A stretch of DNA of 64,000 nt from Limanda limanda (lineage: Eukaryota > Chordata > Actinopteri > Pleuronectiformes > Pleuronectidae), in contig NW_026870560.1 in NCBI RefSeq assembly GCF_963576545.1, positions 126,501 to 190,500 of the forward strand, in the 5' to 3' direction. The notes beneath the pieces are model-generated. The model was not told the DNA's origin. It saw only the letters and a program-made list of their open reading frames with translations, and did not search any database. Shown here piece after piece: positions 34,218 to 47,200 of the stretch (the stretch's first letter is position 1; the number at the start of each line of letters is the position of its first letter). The translations under genes were made by a program, and so were the position numbers.

Positions 34218-35823
34218 GTGGGGGTAGAGCCTACTTGCAAGTCTCTCCGACCTTCACAAAAAAAGTTATTCAAGAATATCTCTTTCTCCTATGTGCTTTC
34301 ATCCCTAACCCTAACCCTAACCCTTCCGAAAGTCGGAGAAGCTCAAGGATGGTACCGATCGATGCGCGCTACCCCATTTAGTGGGGGTAAAGCCTACTTG
34401 CAAGTCTCTCCGACCTTCACAAAAAAAGTTATTCAAGAATATCTCTTTCTCCTATGTGCTTTCATCCCTAACCCTAACCCTAACCCTTCCGAAAGTCGGA
34501 GAAGCTCAAGGATGGTACCGATCGATGCGCGCAACCCCATTTAGTGGGGGTAGAGCCTACTTGCAAGTCTCTCCGACCTTCACAAAAAAAGTAATTCAAG
34601 AATATCTCCTCAGATTTGGGGGAATTTCGTCGGTCGACCTCTTCCGAAGGTCGTACAAGCTCGGGGATGGTACCAATCGATCCGCAGGACCCAAATTAGT
34701 CCAGATGCAACCACTTTCCAAGTCTCTCCGACCTTCACAAAAAAAGTTATTCAAGAATATCTCTTTCTCCTATGTGCTTTCATCCCTAACCCTAACCCTA
34801 ACTCTTCCGAAAGTCGGAGAAGCTCAAGGATGGTACCGATCGATGCGCGCTACCCCATTTAGTGGGGGTAGAGCCTACTTGCAAGTCTCTCCGACCTTCA
34901 CAAAAAAAGTTATTCAAGAATATCTCTTTCTCCTATGTGCTTTCATCCCTAACCCTAACCCTAACCCTTCCGAAAGTCGGAGAAGCTCAAGGATGGTACC
35001 GATCGATGCGCGCAACCCCATTTAGTGGGGGTAGAGCCTACTTGCAAGTCTCTCCGACCTTCACAAAAAAAGTTATTCAAGAATATCTCCTCAGATTTGG
35101 GGGAATTTCGTCGGTCGACCTCTTCCGAAGGTCGTACAAGCTCGGGGATGGTACCAATCGATCCGCAGGACCCAAATTAGTCCAGATGCAACCACTTTCC
35201 AAGTCTCTCCGACCTTCACAAAAAAAGTTATTCAAGAATATCTCTTTCTCCTATGTGCTTTCATCCCTAACCCTAACCCTAACCCTTCCGAAAGTCGGAG
35301 AAGCTCAAGGATGGTACCGATCGATGCGCGTTACCCCATTTAGTGGGGGTAGAGCCTACTTGCAAGTCTCTCCGACCTTCACAAAAAAAGTTATTCAAGA
35401 ATATCTCTTTCTCCTATGTGCTTTCATCCCTAACCCTAACCCTAACCCTTCCGAAAGTCGGAGAAGCTCAAGGATGGTACCGATCGATGCGCGCTACCCC
35501 ATTTAGTGGGGGTAGAGCCTACTTGCAAGTCTCTCCGACCTTCACAAAAAAAGTTATTCAAGAATATCTCCTCAGATTTGGGGGAATTTCGTCGGTCGAC
35601 CTCTTCCAAAGGTCGTACAAGCTCGGGGATGGTACCAATCGATCCGCAGGACCCAAATTAGTCCAGATGCAACCACTTTCCAAGTCTCTCCGACCTTCAC
35701 AAAAAAAGTTATTCAAGAATATCTCTTTCTCCTATGTGCTTTCATCCCTAACCCTAACCCTAACCCTTCCAAAAGTCGGAGAAGCTCAAGGATGGTACCG
35801 ATCGATGCGCGCTACCCCATTTA
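34218..35823 (+). repeat. Segment related to 1413-2300
   Basis: Monomers 34218, 34381 (head GGGGTAAAGCC), B 34544 (AGTAATTC), A-prime (CTCTTCC near 34801), A 34862 (ends CGCAACCCC), B 35025 follow the same order and private variants as 1413 to about 2300, at 32,805 bp displacement. A third related copy starts at 41050. B 35025 lacks the CTTTCGAAGG variant of its counterpart. The segment then continues through A 35343 and B 35506 (TTCCAAAGG). Confidence 0.8.
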
Positions 35824-38800
35824 GTGGGGGTAGAGCCTACTTGCAAGTCTCTCCGACCTTCACAAAAAAAGTTATTCAAGAATATCTCTTTCTCCTATGT
35901 GCTTTCATCCCTAACCCTAACCCTAACCCTTCCGAAAGTCGGAGAAGCTCAAGGATGGTACCGATCGATGCGCGCTACTCCATTTAGTGGGGGTAGAGCC
36001 TACTTGCAAGTCTCTCCGACCTTCACAAAAAAAGTTATTCAAGAATATCTCTTTCTCCTATGTGCTTTCATCCCTAACCCTAACCCTAACCCTTCCGAAA
36101 GTCGGAGAAGCTCAAGGATGGTACCGATCGATGCGCGCTACCCCATTTAGTGGGGGTAGAGCCTACTTGCAAGTCTCTCCGACCTTCACAAAAAAAGTTA
36201 TTCAAGAATATCTCCTCAGATTTGGGGGAATTTCGTCGGTCGACCTCTTCCGAAGGTCGTACAAGCTCGGGGATGGTACCAATCGATTCGCAGGACCCAA
36301 ATTAGTCCAGATGCAACCACTTTCCAAGTCTCTCCGACCTTCACAAAAAAAGTTATTCAAGAATATCTCTTTCTCCTATGTGCTTTCATCCCTAACCCTA
36401 ACCCTAACCCTTCCGAAAGTCGGAGAAGCTCAAGGATGGTACCGATCGATGCGCGCTACCCCATTTAGTGGGGGTAGAGCCTACTTGCAAGTCTCTCCGA
36501 CCTTCACAAAAAAAGTTATTCAAGAATATCTCTTTCTCCTATGTGCTTTCATCCCTAACCCTAACCCTAACCTTTCCGAAAGTCGGAGAAGCTCAAGGAT
36601 GGTACCGATCGATGCGCGCTACCCCATTTAGTGGGGGTAGAGCCTACTTGCAAGTCTCTCCGACCTTCACAAAAAAAGTTATTCAAGAATATCTCTTTCT
36701 CCTATGTGCTTTCATCCCTAACCCTAACCCTTCCGAAAGTCGGAGAAGCTCAAGGATGGTACCGATCGATGCGCGCTACCCCATTTAGTGGGGGTAGAGC
36801 CTACTTGCAAGTCTCTCCGACCTTCACAAAAAAAGTTATTCAAGAATATCTCTTTCTCCTATGTGCTTTCATCCCTAACCCTAACCCTAACCCTTCCGAA
36901 AGTCGGAGAAGCTCAAGGATGGTACCGATCGATGTGCGCAACCCCATTTAGTGGGGGTAGAGCCTACTTGCAAGTCTCTCCGACCTTCACAAAAAAAGTA
37001 ATTCAAGAATATCTCCTCAGATTTGGGGGAATTTCGTCGGTCGACCTCTTCCGAAGGTCGTACAAGCTCGGGGATGGTACCAATCGATCCGCAGGACCCA
37101 AATTAGTCCAGATGCAACCACTTTCCAAGTCTCTCCGACCTTCACAAAAAAAGTTATTCAAGAATATCTCTTTCTCCTATGTGCTTTCATCCCTAACCCT
37201 TCCGAAAGTCGGAGAAGCTCAAGGATGGTACCGATCGATGCGCGCTACCCCATTTAGTGGGGGTAGAGCCTACTTGCAAGTCTCTCCGACCTTCACGAAA
37301 AAAGTTATTCAAGAATATCTCTTTCTCCTATGTGCTTTCATCCCTAACCCTAACCCTAACCCTTCCGAAAGTCGGAGAAGCTCAAGGATGGTACCGATCG
37401 ATGCGCGCTACCCCATTTAGTGGGGGTAGAGCCTACTTGCAAGTCTCTCCGACCTTCACAAAAAAAGTTATTCAAGAATATCTCTTTCTCCTATGTGCTT
37501 TCATCCCTAACCCTAACCCTTCCGAAAGTCGGAGAAGCTCAAGGATGGTACCGATCGATGCGCGCTACCCCATTTAGTGGGGGTAGAGCCTACTTGCAAG
37601 TCTCTCCGACCTTCACAAAAAAAGTTATTCAAGAATATCTCTTTCTCCTATGTGCTTTCATCCCTAACCCTAACCCTAACCCTTCCAAAAGTCGGAGAAG
37701 CTCAAGGATGGTACCGATCGATGCGCGCTACCCCATTTAGTGGGGGTAGAGCCTACTTGCAAGTCTCTCCGACCTTCACAAAAAAAGTTATTCAAGAATA
37801 TCTCTTTCTCCTATGTGCTTTCATCCCTAACCCTTCCGAAAGTCGGAGAAGCTCAAGGATGGTACCGATCGATGCGCGCTACCCCATTTAGTGGGGGTAG
37901 AGCCTACTTGCAAGTCTCTCCGACCTTCACAAAAAAAGTTATTCAAGAATATCTCTTTCTCCTATGTGCTTTCATCCCTAACCCTAACCCTAACCCTTCC
38001 GAAAGTCGGAGAAGCTCAAGGATGGTACCGATCGATGTGCGCAACCCCATTTAGTGGGGGTAGAGCCTACTTGCAAGTCTCTCCGACCTTCACAAAAAAA
38101 GTAATTCAAGAATATCTCCTCAGATTTGGGGGAATTTCGTCGGTCGACCTCTTCCGAAGGTCGTACAAGCTCGGGGATGGTACCAATCGATCCGCAGGAC
38201 CCAAATTAGTCCAGATGCAACCACTTTCCAAGTCTCTCCGACCTTCACAAAAAAAGTTATTCAAGAATATCTCTTTCTCCTATGTGCTTTCATCCCTAAC
38301 CCTTCCGAAAGTCGGAGAAGCTCAAGGATGGTACCGATCGATGCGCGCTACCCCATTTAGTGGGGGTAGAGCCTACTTGCAAGTCTCTCCGACCTTCACA
38401 AAAAAAGTTATTCAAGAATATCTCTTTCTCCTATGTGCTTTCATCCCTAACCCTAACCCTAACCCTTCCGAAAGTCGGAGAAGCTCAAGGATGGTACCGA
38501 TCGATGCGCGCTACCCCATTTAGTGGGGGTAGAGCCTACTTGCAAGTCTCTCCGACCTTCACAAAAAAAGTTATTCAAGAATATCTCTTTCTCCTATGTG
38601 CTTTCATCCCTAACCCTAACCCTAACCCTTCCGAAAGTCGGAGAAGCTCAAGGATGGTACCGATCGATGCGCGCTACCCCATTTAGTGGGGGTAGAGCCT
38701 ACTTGCAAGTCTCTCCGACCTTCACAAAAAAAGTTATTCAAGAATATCTCTTTCTCCTATGTGCTTTCATCCCTAACCCTAACCCTAACCCTTCCAAAAG

Positions 38801-39325
38801 TCGGAGAAGCTCAAGGATGGTACCGATCGATGCGCGCTACCCCATTTAGTGGGGGTAGAGCCTACTTGCAAGTCTCTCCGACCTTCACAAAAAAAGTTAT
38901 TCAAGAATATCTCTTTCTCCTATGTGCTTTCATCCCTAACCCTTCCGAAAGTCGGAGAAGCTCAAGGATGGTACCGATCGATGCGCGCTACCCCATTTAG
39001 TGGGGGTAGAGCCTACTTGCAAGTCTCTCCGACCTTCACAAAAAAAGTTATTCAAGAATATCTCTTTCCCCTATGTGCTTTCATCCCTAACCCTAACCCT
39101 AACCCTTCCGAAAGTCGGAGAAGCTCAAGGATGGTACCGATCGATGCGCGTTACCCTATTTAGTGGGGGTAGAGCCTACTTGCAAGTCTCTCCGACCTTC
39201 ACAAAAAAAGTTATTCAAGAATATCTCTTTCTCCTATGTGCTTTCATCCCTAACCCTAACCCTAACCCTTCCGAAAGTCGGAGAAGCTCAAGGATGGTAC
39301 CGATCGATGCGCGCTACCCCATTTA
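35824..39325 (+). repeat. Second copy of the 3.5-kb block
   Basis: This segment matches 26860-30373 in monomer order and private variants. Differences include CCTTTCC in the tract near 36570, three-to-two hexamer changes at two monomers, and CTCTTTCCCCTATG near 39068. From 38209 onward no B occurs until 39938, the longest B-free run in the window. Confidence 0.85.
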
Positions 39326-39625
39326 GTGGGGGTAGAGCCTACTTGCAAGTCTCTCCGACCTTCACAAAAAAAGTTATTCAAGAATATCTCTTTCTCCTAT
39401 GTGCTTTCATCCCTAACCCTAACCCTAACCCTTCCAAAAGTCGGAGAAGCTCAAGGATGGTAATGATCGATGCGCGCTACCCCATTTAGTGGGGGTAGAG
39501 CCTACTTGCAAGTCTCTCCGACCTTCACAAAAAAAGTTATTCAAGAATATCTCTTTCTCCTATGTGCTTTCATCCCTAACCCTTCCGAAAGTCGGAGAAG
39601 CTCAAGGATGGTACCGATCGATGCG

Positions 39626-42484
39626 CGCTACCCCATTTAGTGGGGGTAGAGCCTACTTGCAAGTCTCTCCGACCTTCACAAAAAAAGTTATTCAAGAATA
39701 TCTCTTTCTCCTATGTGCTTTCATCCCTAACCCTAACCCTAACCCTTCCGAAAGTCGGAGAAGCTCAAGGATGGTACCGATCGATGCGCGCTACCCCATT
39801 TAGTGGGGGTAGAGCCTACTTGCAAGTCTCTCCGACCTTCACAAAAAAAGTTATTCAAGAATATCTCTTTCTCCTATGTGCTTTCATCCCTAACCCTAAC
39901 CCTAACCCTTCCGAAAGTCGGAGAAGCTCAAAGATGGTAGAGCCTACTTGCAAGTCTCTCCGACCTTCACAAAAAAAGTTATTCAAGAATATCTCCTCAG
40001 ATTTGGGGGAATTTCGTCGGTCGACCTCTTCCGAAGGTCGTACAAGCTCGGGGATGGTACCAATCGATTCGCAGGACCCAAATTAGTCCAGATGCAACCA
40101 CTTTCCAAGTCTCTCCGACCTTCACAAAAAAAGTTATTCAAGAATATCTCTTTCTCCTATGTGCTTTCATCCCTAACCCTAACCCTAACCCTTCCGAAAG
40201 TCGGAGAAGCTCAAGGATGGTACCGATCGATGCGCGCTACCCCATTTAGTGGGGGTAGAGCCTACTTGCAAGTCTCTCCGACCTTCACAAAAAAAGTTAT
40301 TCAAGAATATCTCTTTCTCCTATGTGCTTTCATCCCTAACCCTAACCCTTCCGAAAGTCGGAGAAGCTCAAGGATGGTACCGATCGATGCGCGCTACCCC
40401 ATTTAGTGGGGGTAGAGCCTACTTGCAAGTCTCTCCGACCTTCACAAAAAAAGTTATTCAAGAATATCTCTTTCTCCTATGTGCTTTCATCCCTAACCCT
40501 AACCCTAACCCTTCCGAAAGTCGGAGAAGCTCAAGGATGGTACCGATCGATGCGCGCTACCCCATTTAGTGGGGGTAAAGCCTACTTGCAAGTCTCTCCG
40601 ACCTTCACAAAAAAAGTTATTCAAGAATATCTCTTTCTCCTATGTGCTTTCATCCCTAACCCTAACCCTAACCCTTCCGAAAGTCGGAGAAGCTCAAGGA
40701 TGGTACCGATCGATGCGCGCAACCCCATTTAGTGGGGGTAGAGCCTACTTGCAAGTCTCTCCGACCTTCACAAAAAAAGTAATTCAAGAATATCTCCTCA
40801 GATTTGGGGGAATTTCGTCGGTCGACCTCTTCCGAAGGTCGTACAAGCTCGGGGATGGTACCAATCGATCCGCAGGACCCAAATTAGTCCAGATGCAACC
40901 ACTTTCCAAGTCTCTCCGACCTTCACAAAAAAAGTTATTCAAGAATATCTCTTTCTCCTATGTGCTTTCATCCCTAACCCTAACCCTAACCCTTCCGAAA
41001 GTCGGAGAAGCTCAAGGATGGTACCGATCGATGCGCGCTACCCCATTTAGTGGGGGTAGAGCCTACTTGCAAGTCTCTCCGACCTTCACAAAAAAAGTTA
41101 TTCAAGAATATCTCTTTCTCCTATGTGCTTTCATCCCTAACCCTAACCCTAACCCTTCCGAAAGTCGGAGAAGCTCAAGGATGGTACCGATCGATGCGCG
41201 CTACCCCATTTAGTGGGGGTAAAGCCTACTTGCAAGTCTCTCCGACCTTCACAAAAAAAGTTATTCAAGAATATCTCTTTCTCCTATGTGCTTTCATCCC
41301 TAACCCTAACCCTAACCCTTCCGAAAGTCGGAGAAGCTCAAGGATGGTACCGATCGATGCGCGCAACCCCATTTAGTGGGGGTAGAGCCTACTTGCAAGT
41401 CTCTCCGACCTTCACAAAAAAAGTAATTCAAGAATATCTCCTCAGATTTGGGGGAATTTCGTCGGTCGACCTCTTCCGAAGGTCGTACAAGCTCGGGGAT
41501 GGTACCAATCGATCCGCAGGACCCAAATTAGTCCAGATGCAACCACTTTCCAAGTCTCTCCGACCTTCACAAAAAAAGTTATTCAAGAATATCTCTTTCT
41601 CCTATGTGCTTTCATCCCTAACCCTAACCCTAACTCTTCCGAAAGTCGGAGAAGCTCAAGGATGGTACCGATCGATGCGCGCTACCCCATTTAGTGGGGG
41701 TAGAGCCTACTTGCAAGTCTCTCCGACCTTCACAAAAAAAGTTATTCAAGAATATCTCTTTCTCCTATGTGCTTTCATCCCTAACCCTAACCCTAACCCT
41801 TCCGAAAGTCGGAGAAGCTCAAGGATGGTACCGATCGATGCGCGCAACCCCATTTAGTGGGGGTAGAGCCTACTTGCAAGTCTCTCCGACCTTCACAAAA
41901 AAAGTTATTCAAGAATATCTCCTCAGATTTGGGGGAATTTCGTCGGTCGACCTCTTTCGAAGGTCGTACAAGCTCGGGGATGGTACCAATCGATCCGCAG
42001 GACCCAAATTAGTCCAGATGCAACCACTTTCCAAGTCTCTCCGACCTTCACAAAAAAAGTTATTCAAGAATATCTCTTTCTCCTATGTGCTTTCATCCCT
42101 AACCCTAACCCTAACCCTTCCGAAAGTCGGAGAAGCTCAAGGATGGTACCGATCGATGCGCGCTACCCCATTAGAGCCTACTTGCAAGTCTCTCCGACCT
42201 TCACAAAAAAAGTTATTCAAGAATATCTCTTTCTCCTATGTGCTTTCATCCCTAACCCTAACCCTAACCCTTCCGAAAGTCGGAGAAGCTCAAGGATGGT
42301 ACCGATCGATGCGTGCAACCCCATTTAGTGGGGGTAGAGCCTACTTGCAAGTCTCTCCGACCTTCACAAAAAAAGTTATTCAAGAATATCTCTTTCTCCT
42401 ATGTGCTTTCATCCCTAACCCTAACCCTTCCGAAAGTCGGAGAAGCTCAAGGATGGTACCGATCGATGCGCGCTATCCCATTTA
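39626..42484 (+). repeat. Second copy of array segment 1
   Basis: This is the counterpart of 1-2847 at 39,637 bp displacement. It carries the headless-B junction near 39937 and the 10-bp seam deletion near 42171. The exact coincidence of two independent deletions, the order of about 18 monomers and several point variants shows common descent of the whole segment. Confidence 0.88.
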
Positions 42485-44261
42485 GTGGGGGTAGAGCCTA
42501 CTTGCAAGTCTCTCCGACCTTCACAAAAAAAGTTATTCAAGAATATCTCTTTCTCCTATGTGCTTTCATCCCTAACCCTAACCCTAACCCTTCCGAAAGT
42601 CGGAGAAGCTCAAGGATGGTACCGATCGATGCGCGCTACCCCATTTAGTGGGGGTAGAGCCTACTTGCAAGTCTCTCCGACCTTCACAAAAAAAGTTATT
42701 CAAGAATATCTCCTCAGATTTGGGGGAATTTCGTCGGTCGACCTCTTTCGAAGGTCGTACAAGCTCGGGGATGGTACCAATCGATCCGCAGGACCCAAAT
42801 TAGTCCAGATGCAACCACTTTCCAAGTCTCTCCGACCTTCACAAAAAAAGTTATTCAAGAATATCTCTTTCTCCTATGTGCTTTCATCCCTAACCCTAAC
42901 CCTAACCCTTCCGAAAGTCGGAGAAGCTCAAGGATGGTACCGATCGATGCGCGCTATCCCATTTAGTGGGGGTAGAGCCTACTTGCAAGTCTCTCCGACC
43001 TTCACAAAAAAAGTTATTCAAGAATATCTCTTTCTCCTATGTGCTTTCATCCCTAACCCTAACCCTAACCCTTCCGAAAGTCGGAGAAGCTCAAGGATGG
43101 TACCGATCGATGCGCGCTACCCCATTTAGTGGGGGTAGAGCCTACTTGCAAGTCTCTCCGACCTTCACAAAAAAAGTTATTCAAGAATATCTCCTCAGAT
43201 TTGGGGGAATTTCGTCGGTCGACCTCTTTCGAAGGTCGTACAAGCTCGGGGATGGTACCAATCGATCCGCAGGACCCAAATTAGTCCAGATGCAACCACT
43301 TTCCAAGTCTCTCCGACCTTCACAAAAAAAGTTATTCAAGAATATCTCTTTCTCCTATGTGCTTTCATCCCTAACCCTAACCCTAACCCTTCCGAAAGTC
43401 GGAGAAGCTCAAGGATGGTACCGATCGATGCGCGCTACCCCATTTAGTGGGGGTAGAGCCTACTTGCAAGTCTCTCCGACCTTCACAAAAAAAGTTATTC
43501 AAGAATATCTCTTTCTCCTATGTGCTTTCATCCCTAACCCTAACCCTAACCCTTCCGAAAGTCGGAGAAGCTCAAGGATGGTACCGATCGATGCGCGCTA
43601 CCCCATTTAGTGGGGGTAGAGCCTACTTGCAAGTCTCTCCGACCTTCACAAAAAAAGTTATTCAAGAATATCTCTTTCTCCTATGTGCTTTCATCCCTAA
43701 CCCTAACCCTAACCCTTCCGAAAGTCGGAGAAGCTCAAGGATGGTACCGATCGATGCGCGCTACCCCATTTAGTGGGGGTAGAGCCTACTTGCAAGTCTC
43801 TCCGACCTTCACAAAAAAAGTTATTCAAGAATATCTCTTTCTCCTATGTGCTTTCATCCCTAACCCTAACCCTAACCCTTCCGAAAGTCGGAGAAGCTCA
43901 AGGATGGTACCGATCGATGCGCGCTACCCCATTTAGTGGGGGTAGAGCCTACTTGCAAGTCTCTCCGACCTTCACAAAAAAAGTTATTCAAGAATATCTC
44001 TTTCTCCTATGTGCTTTCATCCCTAACCCTAACCCTAACCCTTCCGAAAGTCGGAGAAGCTCAAGGATGGTACCGATCGATGCGCGCTACCCTATTTAGT
44101 GGGGGTAGAGCCTACTTGCAAGTCTTTCCGACCTTCACAAAAAAAGTTATTCAAGAATATCTCTTTCTCCTATGTGCTTTCATCCCTAACCCTAACCCTA
44201 ACCCTTCCGAAAGTCGGAGAAGCTCAAGGATGGTACCGATCGATGCGCGCTACCCCATTTA
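42485..44261 (+). repeat. Mixed segment with CTTTCGAAGG B alleles
   Basis: The order is A 42485, B 42648, A-prime 42803, A 42966, B 43129, A-prime 43284, then A monomers at 43447, 43610, 43773, 43936 and 44099. Both B copies have CTTTCGAAGG. GCGCTATCCC seams lie near 42472 and 42952. The seam before 44099 reads TACCCTATTTA and its core CTTTCCGACC. Confidence 0.85.
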
Positions 44262-47200
44262 GTGGGGGTAGAGCCTACTTGCAAGTCTCTCCGACCTTCA
44301 CAAAAAAAGTTATTCAAGAATATCTCTTTCTCCTATGTGCTTTCATCCCTAACCCTAACCCTAACCCTTCCGAAACTCGGAGAAGCTCAAGGATGGTACC
44401 GATCGATGTGCGCTACCCCATTTAGTGGGGGTAGAGCCTACTTGCAAGTCTCTCCGACCTTCACAAAAAAAGTTATTCAAGAATATCTCCTCAGATTTGG
44501 GGGAATTTCGTCGGTCGACCTCTTCCGAAGGTCGTACAAGCTCGGGGATGGTACCAATCGATCCGCAGGACCCAAATTAGTCCAGATGCAACCACTTTCC
44601 AAGTCTCTCCGACCTTCACAAAAAAAGTTATTCAAGAATATCTCTTTCTCCTATGTGCTTTCATCCCTAACCCTAACCCTAACCCTTCCGAAAGTCGGAG
44701 AAGCTCAAGGATGGTACCGATCGATGCGCGCTACCCTATTTAGTGGGGGTAGAGCCTACTTGCAAGTCTCTCCGACCTTCACAAAAAAAGTTATTCAAGA
44801 ATATCTCTTTCTCCTATGTGCTTTCATCCCTAACCCTAACCCTAACCCTTCCGAAAGTCGGAGAAGCTCAAGGATGGTACCGATCGATGCGCGCTACCCC
44901 ATTTAGTGGGGGTAGAGCCTACTTGCAAGTCTCTCCGACCTTCACAAAAAAAGTTATTCAAGAATATCTCCTCAGATTTGGGGGAATTTCGTCGGTCGAC
45001 CTCTTCCGAAGGTCGTACAAGCTCGGGGATGGTACCAATCGATCCGCAGGACCCAAATTAGTCCAGATGCAACCACTTTCCAAGTCTCTCCGACCTTCAC
45101 AAAAAAAGTTATTCAAGAATATCTCTTTCTCCTATGTGCTTTCATCCCTAACCCTAACCCTAACCCTTCCGAAAGTCGGAGAAGCTCAAGGATGGTACCG
45201 ATCGATGCGCGCTACCCCATTTAGTGGGGGTAGAGCCTACTTGCAAGTCTCTCCGACCTTCACAAAAAAAGTTATTCAAGAATATCTCTTTCTCCTATGT
45301 GCTTTCATCCCTAACCCTAACCCTAACCCTTCCGAAACTCGGAGAAGCTCAAGGATGGTACCGATCGATGTGCGCTACCCCATTTAGTGGGGGTAGAGCC
45401 TACTTGCAAGTCTCTCCGACCTTCACAAAAAAAGTTATTCAAGAATATCTCCTCAGATTTGGGGGAATTTCGTCGGTCGACCTCTTCCGAAGGTCGTACA
45501 AGCTCGGGGATGGTACCAATCGATCCGCAGGACCCAAATTAGTCCAGATGCAACCACTTTCCAAGTCTCTCCGACCTTCACAAAAAAAGTTATTCAAGAA
45601 TATCTCTTTCTCCTATGTGCTTTCATCCCTAACCCTAACCCTAACCCTTCCGAAAGTCGGAGAAGCTCAAGGATGGTACCGATCGATGCGCGCTACCCTA
45701 TTTAGTGGGGGTAGAGCCTACTTGCAAGTCTCTCCGACCTTCACAAAAAAAGTTATTCAAGAATATCTCTTTCTCCTATGTGCTTTCATCCCTAACCCTA
45801 ACCCTAACCCTTCCGAAAGTCGGAGAAGCTCAAGGATGGTACCGATCGATGCGCGCTACCCCATTTAGTGGGGGTAGAGCCTACTTGCAAGTCTCTCCGA
45901 CCTTCACAAAAAAAGTTATTCAAGAATATCTCCTCAGATTTGGGGGAATTTCGTCGGTCGACCTCTTCCGAAGGTCGTACAAGCTCGGGGATGGTACCAA
46001 TCGATCCGCAGGACCCAAATTAGTCCAGATGCAACCACTTTCCAAGTCTCTCCGACCTTCACAAAAAAAGTTATTCAAGAATATCTCTTTCTCCTATGTG
46101 CTTTCATCCCTAACCCTAACCCTTCCGAAAGTCGGAGAAGCTCAAGGATGGTACCGATCGATGCGCGCTACCCCATTTAGTGGGGGTAGAGCCTACTTGC
46201 AAGTCTCTCCGACCTTCACAAAAAAAGTTATTCAAGAATATCTCTTTCTCCTATGTGCTTTCATCCCTAACCCTAACCCTAACCCTTCCGAAAGTCGGAG
46301 AAGCTCAAGGATGGTACCGATCGATGCGCGCTACCCCATTTAGTGGGGGTAGAGCCTACTTGCAAGTCTCTCCGACCTTCACAAAAAAAGTTATTCAAGA
46401 ATATCTCTTTCTCCTATGTGCTTTCATCCCTAACCCTAACCCTAACCCTTCCGAAAGTCGGAGAAGCTCAAGGATGGTACCGATCGATGCGCGCTACCCC
46501 ATTTAGTGGGGGTAGAGCCTACTTGCAAGTCTCTCCGACCTTCACAAAAAAAGTTATTCAAGAATATCTCTTTCTCCTATGTGCTTTCATCCCTAACCCT
46601 AACCCTAACCCTTCCGAAAGTCGGAGAAGCTCAAGGATGGTACCGATCGATGCGCGCTACCCCATTTAGTGGGGGTAGAGCCTACTTGCAAGTCTTTCCG
46701 ACCTTCACAAAAAAAGTTATTCAAGAATATCTCTTTCTCCTATGTGCTTTCATCCCTAACCCTAACCCTAACCCTTCCGAAAGTCGGAGAAGCTCAAGGA
46801 TGGTACCGATCGATGCGCGCTACCCTATTTAGTGGGGGTAGAGCCTACTTGCAAGTCTTTCCGACCTTCACAAAAAAAGTTATTCAAGAATATCTCTTTC
46901 TCCTATGTGCTTTCATCCCTAACCCTAACCCTAACCCTTCCGAAAGTCGGAGAAGCTCAAGGATGGTACCGATCGATGCGCGCTACCCCATTTAGTGGGG
47001 GTAGAGCCTACTTGCAAGTCTCTCCGACCTTCACAAAAAAAGTTATTCAAGAATATCTCCTCAGATTTGGGGGAATTTCGTCGGTCGACCTCTTCCGAAG
47101 GTCGTACAAGCTCGGGGATGGTACCAATCGATTCGCAGGACCCAAATTAGTCCAGATGCAACCACTTTCCAAGTCTCTCCGACCTTCACAAAAAAAGTTA

